From the NCBI GenBank assembly GCA_047611425.1, contig JBLFWJ010000204.1, forward strand, positions 1-5,346: a stretch of DNA of 5,346 bases, written 5' to 3'. Each line of letters opens with the position of its first letter. The stretch's first letter is position 1. Made by a program: the position numbers and the translations under genes. The notes below the pieces were generated by a model that saw nothing but the letters and a program-made list of their open reading frames with translations, did not search any database and had not been told where the DNA came from. Positions 1-5,346 of the stretch are shown here, piece after piece. The DNA comes from JBLFWJ01 sp047611425. Lineage in GTDB: Bacteria; Bacteroidota; Bacteroidia; UBA10329.

Positions 1-1064
1 AGCAACTAACAATAGCCGTTACAGGGCTGAATAACATCGATAGTCCAGGGCCAGGAATGCCTGTAATTAGGGCGCTCCGCGATAGCGAAGATTATGACGT
101 AAGAGTTATTGGTTTGAGCTACGAAACCTTGGAGCCAGGCATTTACATGCACGACATGGTTGATCACGTCTATCAGATTCCATTTCCAAAGTCGGGAACG
201 GAAGTGATTTATGGTCGAATGGCATACATCAACTCGTTAGAGAATATCGATTTCTTGTTCCCGAATTTTGATGCTGAACTGTTCAATTTTATCAAGATAG
301 CTGATAGAATGGAGAAGGACTTGGGAATCAAAACCTGTCTGCCCACTTTGGATCAGTTTGAGTCTCGACACAAGGTAAATTTAGAAGAGTTTGGAGAAAA
401 GTATGGACTTAAAGTTCCAAAAAGCAAGATGCTTTTCTCACCTGCGGAGATTCCAAATTTGGCACAGGATTTCACTTATCCGATGGTGGTTAAGGGTCAG
501 TTTTATGATGCGCTTATTGCTTACAATAAAGGTCAAGTTGAAGCACACTTCAACAAGTTGGCCGCCAAGTGGGGTTTGCCAATTGTAATTCAGGAATTCG
601 TTTACGGAACGGAGGTGAATATTGTAGCTCTTGGGGATGGAGATGGAAACACGGTTGGAATGGTGCCAATGCGAAAGCAATACATCACCGATAAAGGAAA
701 AGCTTGGGCAGGTGTAAGTATAGACGACCAAGGTTTGCTAGACGAAGCAGAAAAGCTGATTAAGGAAAGTAAATGGAAAGGCGGAATGGAGCTGGAATAC
801 ATCAAAACCAGCGATGACGAGTATTATCTACTCGAGATCAATCCACGGTTCCCTGCTTGGGTATATCTAGCGGTTGGTTGCGGACAAAATTTACCAGAAG
901 CTGCAGTTAAGATTGGAATGGGGGAGAAGGTTCCGCAATACACCGAATATGAAGTGGGTAAAATGTTTATCAGGTATTCTTGGGATATGATTGTGGACAT
1001 GAAGGAGTTTGAAGAAATCTCCACAACCGGTGAGCTTGGGCCGAGGAAGAAAAAAGCTTCTTGA
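1..1064 (+). CDS. ATP-grasp ligase, 5'-partial
   Basis: The frame is open from base 3 to the TGA at 1062-1064, giving 353 visible residues. The ATG at 57 is internal, because the residues before it (QLTIAVTGLNN...) form the first beta strand and glycine-rich turn of the pre-ATP-grasp Rossmann-like domain; probably only a few N-terminal residues are missing. Numbering from the codon at base 3, the pre-ATP-grasp domain covers about 1-120. The ATP-grasp fold follows, with a likely nucleotide-binding Lys164 (YPMVVKGQ), the QEFVYGTE strand at 197-204, acidic Glu263 and the metal-binding Glu278-x-Asn280 in LLEINPRF. These enzymes use ATP to form an acyl-phosphate and join a carboxylate to an amine or thiol. 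The CarB/biotin-carboxylase resemblance reflects fold only; no biotin-enzyme partner is visible. The neighbouring PLP decarboxylase suggests that the two act in sequence. Family assignment is firm; the substrate is unknown. Confidence 0.9.
   Translation, partial: QLTIAVTGLNNIDSPGPGMPVIRALRDSEDYDVRVIGLSYETLEPGIYMHDMVDHVYQIPFPKSGTEVIYGRMAYINSLENIDFLFPNFDAELFNFIKIADRMEKDLGIKTCLPTLDQFESRHKVNLEEFGEKYGLKVPKSKMLFSPAEIPNLAQDFTYPMVVKGQFYDALIAYNKGQVEAHFNKLAAKWGLPIVIQEFVYGTEVNIVALGDGDGNTVGMVPMRKQYITDKGKAWAGVSIDDQGLLDEAEKLIKESKWKGGMELEYIKTSDDEYYLLEINPRFPAWVYLAVGCGQNLPEAAVKIGMGEKVPQYTEYEVGKMFIRYSWDMIVDMKEFEEISTTGELGPRKKKAS
1054..1059. repeat. left AAGCTT, candidate target-site duplication
   Basis: AAGCTT lies in the last codons of the ATP-grasp gene, just outside the left heptamer array. 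The same six bases occur at the right end of the right array. It could be a target-site duplication or chance, since the hexamer is palindromic. Confidence 0.3.
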
Positions 1065-1096
1065 GCTACAAGTTTCAAGTAGAAAGCTACAAGAGA
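1062..1096 (+). repeat. left inverted array of 7-base CAAG units
   Basis: Five consecutive 7-base units read TGAGCTA, CAAGTTT, CAAGTAG, AAAGCTA, CAAGAGA. The first four bases are conserved (CAAG) and the last three vary. The array begins at the TGA stop of the ATP-grasp gene and ends one base before the ATG of the four-helix-bundle gene. It aligns in inverted orientation with 1459-1493 at 23 of 35 positions, counted by eye. It also contains an exact 9-base direct repeat, AGCTACAAG, at 1064-1072 and 1085-1093. It could act as a terminal recognition sequence or as a transcript structure. Confidence 0.75.
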
Positions 1097-1097
1097 A

Positions 1098-1454
1098 ATG
1101 AAGGATTTTAAGAAGTTGATTGTTTGGCAGAAGTCAATGGATTTAGTTGAAAATGTGTTTCAAATAGTTGGTAAAATGGATATGAGTGAAAAAATATCGT
1201 TGGGTTCCCAAATAAGCAGGTCTGCTGTTTCTATTCCTTCCAATATCGCGGAAGGTGCAGGTAGAGGAACAGACAAGGAATTCGCTCGATTTTTGGATAT
1301 CGCAATGGGCTCAGCTTTTGAACTTGAAACTCAATTGATGATTTTAGGTCGAACCAATCCTGTTTTAGCGGAAACGCAAGCAGATTTAGTGTTGAATACA
1401 CAAGAAATTCAGAAAATGCTGAGTGGCTTAAAACGCTCAATAAAAACTGATTAA
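1098..1454 (+). CDS. four-helix-bundle protein (S23 / 23S rRNA intervening-sequence family)
   Basis: This is a complete 118-residue protein, the usual length for the family. The family signature is clear: an N-terminal helix with VWQKSMDLV (residues 9-17), the conserved SQISRSAVSIPSNIAEGAGR block at 37-56, then two long helices (FARFLDIAMGSAFELETQL and the C-terminal stretch from about 91). No signal peptide, membrane segment or catalytic residue is visible, so a small cytoplasmic helical bundle is expected. Relatives are encoded in intervening sequences of 23S rRNA genes, and the fold is shared with the Avd accessory protein of diversity-generating retroelements. The cellular role is not established. 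No rRNA or reverse transcriptase is nearby. The ATG at 1098 starts the signature helix and has no Shine-Dalgarno motif, only the heptamer array. The gene interrupts an otherwise tight operon and appears to be the cargo of an inserted element. Confidence 0.93.
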   Translation: MKDFKKLIVWQKSMDLVENVFQIVGKMDMSEKISLGSQISRSAVSIPSNIAEGAGRGTDKEFARFLDIAMGSAFELETQLMILGRTNPVLAETQADLVLNTQEIQKMLSGLKRSIKTD

Positions 1455-1458
1455 GTAT

Positions 1459-1493
1459 GAACTTGTCGCTTGTGACTTGCGACTTTAAGCTTA
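1459..1493 (-). repeat. right inverted array of 7-base CTTG units
   Basis: On the + strand five 7-base units read GAACTTG, TCGCTTG, TGACTTG, CGACTTT, AAGCTTA. The conserved core CTTG is the reverse complement of the CAAG core in the left array. The array starts four bases after the TAA of the four-helix-bundle gene and ends five bases before the decarboxylase ATG. It degenerates away from the gene, as does the left array (outermost units TGAGCTA and AAGCTTA). Both arrays have five units and the same phase, which is hard to explain by chance. Confidence 0.75.
1487..1492. repeat. right AAGCTT, candidate target-site duplication
   Basis: This is the second copy of the hexamer found at 1054-1059. 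It overlaps the fifth unit of the right heptamer array, so it may belong to the element rather than to duplicated target DNA. Confidence 0.3.
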
Positions 1494-1498
1494 ATAAC

Positions 1499-2857
1499 AT
1501 GGACAAGCAGAGATATGAAAGACCGATAATCCGTAAACTGAATACGGGTGTGATGAATAAGTTCGGAACACGAACGGAGTATGAGCCAGTTACACATATT
1601 GAGGATAATGGCGTTAGCGATTTGATGCAAGAATATGGTTCTCCACTTTTCGTTATTTCTGAACGAAAAATTGAAGAAACATACATGTCAGCGGTACGCG
1701 CGTTTAACACACGTTACCCAAAAGTTCAGTTTGCGTGGAGCTATAAAACCAACTACATAAGCGCGGTTTGCAACGTTTATCACCGCATGGGCTCATGGGC
1801 TGAAGTTGTGTCAGGTTTTGAGTACCAAAAAGCGTTGAAAAATGGTGTTCCCGGGTCAAAAATAATTTTCAATGGTCCGGATAAAACGGTAGAAGAATTG
1901 AAGCTAGCGATGGAGAATGACTCGCTAATTCACATCGATCACTTGGATGAACTTTACACACTAACCGAGTTATGCGAAGAAACAGAAATTCGTCCGAAAG
2001 TGGCCATCAGAATAAACATGGACACGGGTATTTACCCAATGTGGGATCGCTTCGGATTTAACTACGAGAACGGTCAAGCTTGGGATGCCATCAACAAGAT
2101 TGTTCTTGCCGATAAAATGGATTTGGTTGGACTGCACAGTCACATAGGAACGTTTATGCTTACTGCAAACGCCTACGGAGTTGCGGCAAGTAAGCTTTCA
2201 GAATTGGCGCTAAGCATTCAGAAAAAGTACGACAAGAAGATTCAGTACATCGATATGGGGGGTGGTTTCGCTTCGTCTAATACGCTGAAAGGATCATTTC
2301 TTTCCGGATCCGACACTTCTCCAACGTTTGACGACTACGCAGAAGCAATTTCTACAGCCATAATGAATGCTGGATTTGTAGAAGATGAATTGCCATTGCT
2401 GATCCTGGAGACAGGACGAGCTTTGATTGATGAGGCAGGTTCGTTGCTTGGTTCGGTTATTTCAAACAAACGTTTGAGCGATGGGCGAAAGGCCACCATT
2501 ATGGATTTTGGAGTAAATATTCTTTTCACCTCGTTCTGGTATGATCATAAGATCAGCCCGGCTCAAGAGTTCAGTCATCATACCGAAGATTCTGTGATGT
2601 ACGGCCCGCTGTGCATGAACATTGATGTGGTTCGTGAAAACGTAACACTTCCTCCATTAAAAAGGGGAGATCAAGTGGTTGTTCATACGGTTGGTGCGTA
2701 TAACATGACGCAGTGGATGCAATTCATCGCACTCAGACCCGCGGTTGTAATGATTGATAAGGCAGGAAAATCGCACAGAATTAGAAAACGAGAAACGCTG
2801 GACAACATTGATCAACAAGAAGTAATGCCTGATTATTTGAAGGAATTCAAACTTTGA
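1499..2857 (+). CDS. fold-type III PLP-dependent decarboxylase (LysA/ODC superfamily)
   Basis: This gene encodes 452 residues from the ATG at 1499. An upstream in-frame ATG at 1457 is rejected: the 14 extra codons are made of the heptamer repeat, and starting at 1499 gives a natural MDKQRYERP N-terminus. The alanine-racemase-type TIM barrel comes first, with PLP lysine Lys83 (FAWSYKTNY), His215 in GLHSHIGT, the phosphate-binding MGGG at 253-256 and ETGR at 304-307. The C-terminal beta domain follows, with GPLCMNIDV (Cys372, Asp376), GD at 390-391 and GAYNMTQW with Tyr401. These residues fit an active decarboxylase of amino acids or amino-acid derivatives. The length is somewhat above typical LysA (about 415-420). 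The GPxC motif lacks the CES signature usual in diaminopimelate decarboxylases, so lysine biosynthesis should not be assumed. The stop overlaps the next gene's start. Pairing with an ATP-grasp ligase suggests a conjugated or carrier-bound substrate. Fold and chemistry are secure; substrate is unknown. Confidence 0.9.
   Translation: MDKQRYERPIIRKLNTGVMNKFGTRTEYEPVTHIEDNGVSDLMQEYGSPLFVISERKIEETYMSAVRAFNTRYPKVQFAWSYKTNYISAVCNVYHRMGSWAEVVSGFEYQKALKNGVPGSKIIFNGPDKTVEELKLAMENDSLIHIDHLDELYTLTELCEETEIRPKVAIRINMDTGIYPMWDRFGFNYENGQAWDAINKIVLADKMDLVGLHSHIGTFMLTANAYGVAASKLSELALSIQKKYDKKIQYIDMGGGFASSNTLKGSFLSGSDTSPTFDDYAEAISTAIMNAGFVEDELPLLILETGRALIDEAGSLLGSVISNKRLSDGRKATIMDFGVNILFTSFWYDHKISPAQEFSHHTEDSVMYGPLCMNIDVVRENVTLPPLKRGDQVVVHTVGAYNMTQWMQFIALRPAVVMIDKAGKSHRIRKRETLDNIDQQEVMPDYLKEFKL
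2854..2857 (+). promoter_or_regulatory. TTGA stop-start overlap with TTG start codon
   Basis: The decarboxylase stop TGA (2855-2857) overlaps a TTG start (2854-2856) for the channel-peptidase gene. The next in-frame ATG lies deep inside the first conserved membrane motif, so TTG or another non-ATG start must be used. The overlap suggests translational coupling of the two proteins. Confidence 0.7.
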
Positions 2858-5040
2858 CGGACACGCACAAATACACTTGGAAATTAATCTGGGAAGGACT
2901 GTTACACAGTTACTCCCAGATTTTTTTCAGTCTGGATAAGGTCTTCGCGGTCATACTGCTGATCTGTTCATTCATAGATCCATTTGTGGGTATAAGTGCA
3001 ATTGTAGCTGGTTTGGTTTCAATACTCGTTGCGTATTTCTTAGGATTCGACCATAAGGGAATCCGTGAAGGGATGTACAGCTTTAACAGCGTAATGGTTG
3101 GTATGGTGATGGCTGTTTACTACGATTTGAATATGCCTTTCATGCTTATGCTGATTTTGATGTCAGTATTCACTCTGTTCCTCACATTGGCTATAAATGC
3201 CCAACTGAGAAAATACGGCTTACCAATTATGAGTATTCCGTTCCTGTTTGGAGTTTGGACCGTGCTTCTGGTTGGCCGCGAATTCTCTGGATTGGAACTT
3301 ACCGAACGTGGTATTTATACCATAAACGAAATATGGTCGTACGGTGGGCAGAATCTAGTTATGGTCTACGAGTTTATCGACACCATACCGCTACCAGATA
3401 TTCTCGATTTGTACTTGAGGTCTCTAGGTGCAATCTTCTTCCAGTATAACCTTTTGGCTGGGCTCATCATCATGTTGGGCCTTATCCGATTCTCGAGAAT
3501 CGCCTTTGTCCTTTCTCTTGTTGGGTTTTTTAGCGGGTACGTTTTCTATGGTTTTATGGAGGGCGAATTTTCCCATCTGCACTACAGCTACATCGGGTTT
3601 AACTTCATTTTATCATCCATCGCACTTGGAGGGTTTTTCATAATTCCCTCTCGCGGAAGCTTCGTTTTGGTGGCGCTCGCATCACCAGTTATCGCGATTC
3701 TCATCGCGGCTATTGCCAATGTTTTTAGCGTTGTTCAGTTACCGATCTATTCCTTGCCATATAACGTTCTGGTGTTGGTTACGCTGTATGTTCTTAAGCT
3801 CAGAGTTGTGCCAAAAGGACTGAACCCTGTTTTAGAGCAAACCTATTCTCCCGAGAAAAATCTGTATCGATTTCAGAATCATCAAGAGCGATTTGCGAAT
3901 GATTCGCTGTTCCATATTTACCTCCCGTTTATGGGTGAATGGACCATTTCACAAGGCCATGATGGAGACATTACACACAAAGGAGAATGGAAGGAGGCTT
4001 TCGATTTTGTGATTGAAGATGAGAAAGGGTCAACCTACAGAGAACTCGGTTCTAGGCTAGAAGATTATTACGGATTCAATCGACCGGTTATGGCTGCTCA
4101 AGCAGGTACCGTTGTTTCCGTTGAGGATGATGTAGAGGATAATTCTCCAGGGAAAGTAAACCTCGAGCAGAATTGGGGAAACAGCGTTGTAATTAAGCAT
4201 GGCGAATTCATGTTCACCAAGTTGAGTCACCTGAAAAAGGACACCATTAAGGTGAAAGAGGGTGATAAGGTCAAAAAAGGTGAGGTGATTGCTTCACTTG
4301 GAAATTCAGGACGATCGCCAGAACCGCATATTCACTTTCAGATGCAAGCTGCACAGTATATCGGTAGTAAAACGCTCGATTATCCTGTGGCATACTACAT
4401 GGAGAAATCGAAAGAAGGGCCCATTTTTCATGCATTTGACCGTCCACAAGAAGGTCAGACTATTTCTAACGTTAAGGTGCATCCGTTATTGAAAAAGGCA
4501 TTCGGTCTCATACCAGGCATGCATTTGAAATTGACAAACGGTGAAGAAAAATACGATTGGGAAGTGTTTACCGATGCGTACAATTACACCTACATCTACT
4601 GCCATCAAACCAAAGCGATAGCCTATTTCGTTAACAATGGAACGCTATTTTATTTCACCCAATTCATGGGCGATAAGAATTCGTTGCTCTTCCATTTCTA
4701 CTCAGGATTGTACAAGGTTTTGCTAGGCTATTATCAAGATTTGAACCTTAAGGATGTCTTTCCTGTAGATGTGATTTACACAGGGTTCTTGAAAGCGACA
4801 ATGGACGTGCTTTCGCCATTTATTCAGGTTGTAAACGCAGATTATCAGATCGATTATTCAGAACTGGATGATAGTTTGGAACCACAATGGTCCAAGTTGA
4901 ATTCATCACTTAAAGTGAGCGCTTTTGGGTCAGTACGACAGGAACACGAGTTTAAGCTCGAAGTAGATGCTAAAGGAATTTCCAGCTTCGCTATTATCGA
5001 AAATGGAGTTCAAAAAACATTCTCATGCGAAGTTGGTTAG
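2854..5040 (+). CDS. urea-transporter-like membrane domain fused to M23 peptidase
   Basis: This is a 728-residue three-part protein. Residues about 10-318 form a hydrophobic domain with roughly ten membrane segments and the internal duplication of the urea transporter (UT/SLC14) family. The first half has YSQIFF (20-25), REGMYSFNSVMVG (71-83) and GLPIMSIPF (122-130). The second half has the counterparts LGAIFFQYN (191-199), YIGFNFILSSIALGG (246-260) and LPYNV (301-305). Residues about 345-515 are an M23/LytM zinc endopeptidase domain with likely ligands His375 and Asp384 (THKGEWKEAFDF), the conserved His458 (KLSHL) and the His492-x-His494 pair in EPHIHF; M23 enzymes usually cut peptidoglycan peptides. 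Residues 516-728 match no domain I recognise and look beta-rich. There is no separate signal peptide. The gene is coupled to the decarboxylase and overlaps the next gene. The channel may carry urea or another small amide. The fusion is clear; its substrate and topology are not. Confidence 0.88.
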   Translation: MTDTHKYTWKLIWEGLLHSYSQIFFSLDKVFAVILLICSFIDPFVGISAIVAGLVSILVAYFLGFDHKGIREGMYSFNSVMVGMVMAVYYDLNMPFMLMLILMSVFTLFLTLAINAQLRKYGLPIMSIPFLFGVWTVLLVGREFSGLELTERGIYTINEIWSYGGQNLVMVYEFIDTIPLPDILDLYLRSLGAIFFQYNLLAGLIIMLGLIRFSRIAFVLSLVGFFSGYVFYGFMEGEFSHLHYSYIGFNFILSSIALGGFFIIPSRGSFVLVALASPVIAILIAAIANVFSVVQLPIYSLPYNVLVLVTLYVLKLRVVPKGLNPVLEQTYSPEKNLYRFQNHQERFANDSLFHIYLPFMGEWTISQGHDGDITHKGEWKEAFDFVIEDEKGSTYRELGSRLEDYYGFNRPVMAAQAGTVVSVEDDVEDNSPGKVNLEQNWGNSVVIKHGEFMFTKLSHLKKDTIKVKEGDKVKKGEVIASLGNSGRSPEPHIHFQMQAAQYIGSKTLDYPVAYYMEKSKEGPIFHAFDRPQEGQTISNVKVHPLLKKAFGLIPGMHLKLTNGEEKYDWEVFTDAYNYTYIYCHQTKAIAYFVNNGTLFYFTQFMGDKNSLLFHFYSGLYKVLLGYYQDLNLKDVFPVDVIYTGFLKATMDVLSPFIQVVNADYQIDYSELDDSLEPQWSKLNSSLKVSAFGSVRQEHEFKLEVDAKGISSFAIIENGVQKTFSCEVG

Positions 5041-5346
5041 GGCTCATATTGCTGCTGTTTGTCGGAGGGAATTCCATGGCACAAGAATGGTCTGATAAGG
5101 CGCATTATGATGCTTACATACAAGGCGATTGGAAAAAAGTAGTTGAACTTGGAAAACTCGCAAAAAAAGCCAAAGCCGATTACTACTACATCCGAGTTAG
5201 AAATGGCTACGCCAATTTTATGCTTGGCAAGTTTTTGAAAGCCGAATCTGAATTCGAGAAAGCGCTCAAATTCAATAGTTCTGATGCCTTTGCAAAACGC
5301 TACAGTTATTGGTCTTCCGCTTACGCGGGAAACTCCTCAACTGCGT
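5025..5346 (+). CDS. exported TPR-like protein, 3'-partial
   Basis: The reading frame from ATG 5025 stays open to the window end (107 codons). The N-terminus MRSWLGLILLLFVGGNSMA is a convincing signal peptide, with likely cleavage between Ala19 and Gln20; no lipobox cysteine is present. The mature part is helical, with spacing typical of TPR helices: YDAYIQGDWKKVVELG, then NGYANFMLGKFLKAESEFEK followed by ALKFN. The start overlaps the channel-peptidase gene by 16 bases, suggesting co-translation. A second ATG at 5076, preceded by GGAGG at 5064-5068, would remove the signal peptide, so 5025 is preferred. The product is probably periplasmic or outer-membrane associated. Some exported proteins combine N-terminal TPRs with a beta barrel (YaiO-like), but the C-terminal part is outside the window, so this remains open. 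Confidence 0.75.
   Translation, partial: MRSWLGLILLLFVGGNSMAQEWSDKAHYDAYIQGDWKKVVELGKLAKKAKADYYYIRVRNGYANFMLGKFLKAESEFEKALKFNSSDAFAKRYSYWSSAYAGNSSTA

Larger units (their letters stand above)
1060..1492 (+). mobile_element. putative small non-autonomous insertion carrying a four-helix-bundle gene
   Basis: Seen directly: a 118-codon gene lies between inverted 7-base repeat arrays (1062-1096 and 1459-1493), with AAGCTT on both outer sides (1054-1059 and 1487-1492). Removing bases 1060-1492 joins AAA AAA GCT to TAA TAA C ATG GAC. That ends the ATP-grasp gene one residue earlier at a double stop and leaves the decarboxylase ATG one base downstream. Inference: the two operon genes were once directly adjacent and this 433-base block was inserted, possibly duplicating AAGCTT. 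Against certainty: AAGCTT is a 6-base palindrome, and its right copy is also part of the outermost degenerate repeat unit, so the exact ends are ambiguous. There is no transposase, so movement would need a helper in trans. The family is known from intervening sequences inside 23S rRNA genes, so insertion-like behaviour is plausible. Confidence 0.5.

Noticed and set aside
57..59. ATG at 57 as the start of the ATP-grasp gene
   Set aside because: The frame is open to base 3 and the residues before it form the first strand and glycine-rich turn of the domain, so the true start lies upstream of the window.
1060..1072. Small hairpin CTTG-AGCTA-CAAG as a terminator after the ATP-grasp gene
   Set aside because: The stem is only four base pairs with no T-run; it is a by-product of the repeat units.
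1062..1096. CRISPR-like or simple microsatellite repeat
   Set aside because: Units are only 7 bases with a 4-base core, too short for CRISPR. They are also inverted on the other side of the gene, which a random microsatellite would not explain.
1098..1454. Four-helix-bundle gene as part of a diversity-generating retroelement
   Set aside because: The Avd protein shares the fold, but no reverse transcriptase, template repeat or variable repeat is present in the window.
1060..1492. A true 23S rRNA intervening sequence
   Set aside because: The flanks are protein-coding genes; no rRNA sequence is recognisable around it.
1231..1710. 159-codon reverse-strand open frame
   Set aside because: It lies antisense to the four-helix-bundle gene, crosses the repeat array and runs into the decarboxylase; its translation shows no family features.
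1499..2857. Calling the decarboxylase lysA
   Set aside because: The superfamily is clear, but the GPLCMNIDV motif and the gene context do not support diaminopimelate as substrate.
5064..5078. GGAGG followed by ATG 5076 as the real start of the last gene
   Set aside because: The spacing is good, but this start removes a convincing signal peptide, and the purine run also encodes part of that peptide. It remains a minor alternative.

Overview
The window reads as a single-direction, operon-like stretch (+ strand, no gaps over 50 bases) from a bacterium that most resembles Bacteroidota. The reasons are indirect: Shine-Dalgarno motifs are absent at the likely starts, base composition is moderate, a four-helix-bundle (23S-rRNA-intervening-sequence type) gene sits in an intergenic spot, and a urea-channel/M23 peptidase fusion is present. 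No RNA gene, CRISPR array or clear terminator was seen, and no promoter could be recognised.

Layout: (1) bases 1-1064, an ATP-grasp ligase missing only its extreme 5' end; (2) 1060-1492, a short inserted cassette holding a 118-residue four-helix-bundle gene (1098-1454) between two inverted arrays of 7-base units; (3) 1499-2857, a fold-type III PLP-dependent decarboxylase of the LysA/ornithine decarboxylase superfamily; (4) 2854-5040, a 728-residue protein with a urea-transporter-like membrane domain, an M23 (LytM-type) zinc peptidase domain and an unrecognised C-terminal domain, starting with TTG in a 4-base overlap with the previous stop; (5) 5025-5346, the start of an exported, helical, TPR-like protein that overlaps gene 4 by 16 bases and runs off the window.

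Genes 1, 3, 4 and 5 look like one co-transcribed pathway. An ATP-grasp ligase next to a fold-type III decarboxylase is the arrangement used where an amino acid is first activated or attached to a carrier and then decarboxylated (for example BtrJ/BtrK of butirosin biosynthesis). The membrane channel-peptidase fusion and the exported protein point to an envelope-related end use. The substrate cannot be read from the sequence.

The most striking signal is the cassette between genes 1 and 3. Five 7-base units with a CAAG core end one base before the four-helix-bundle start codon, and five inverted CTTG units begin four bases after its stop. AAGCTT occurs on both outer sides. Deleting one AAGCTT copy and everything between them gives a compact junction, GCT TAA TAA C ATG, in which the ligase gene gets a clean stop and the decarboxylase start follows directly. 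This fits a small non-autonomous mobile element inserted without breaking the operon.
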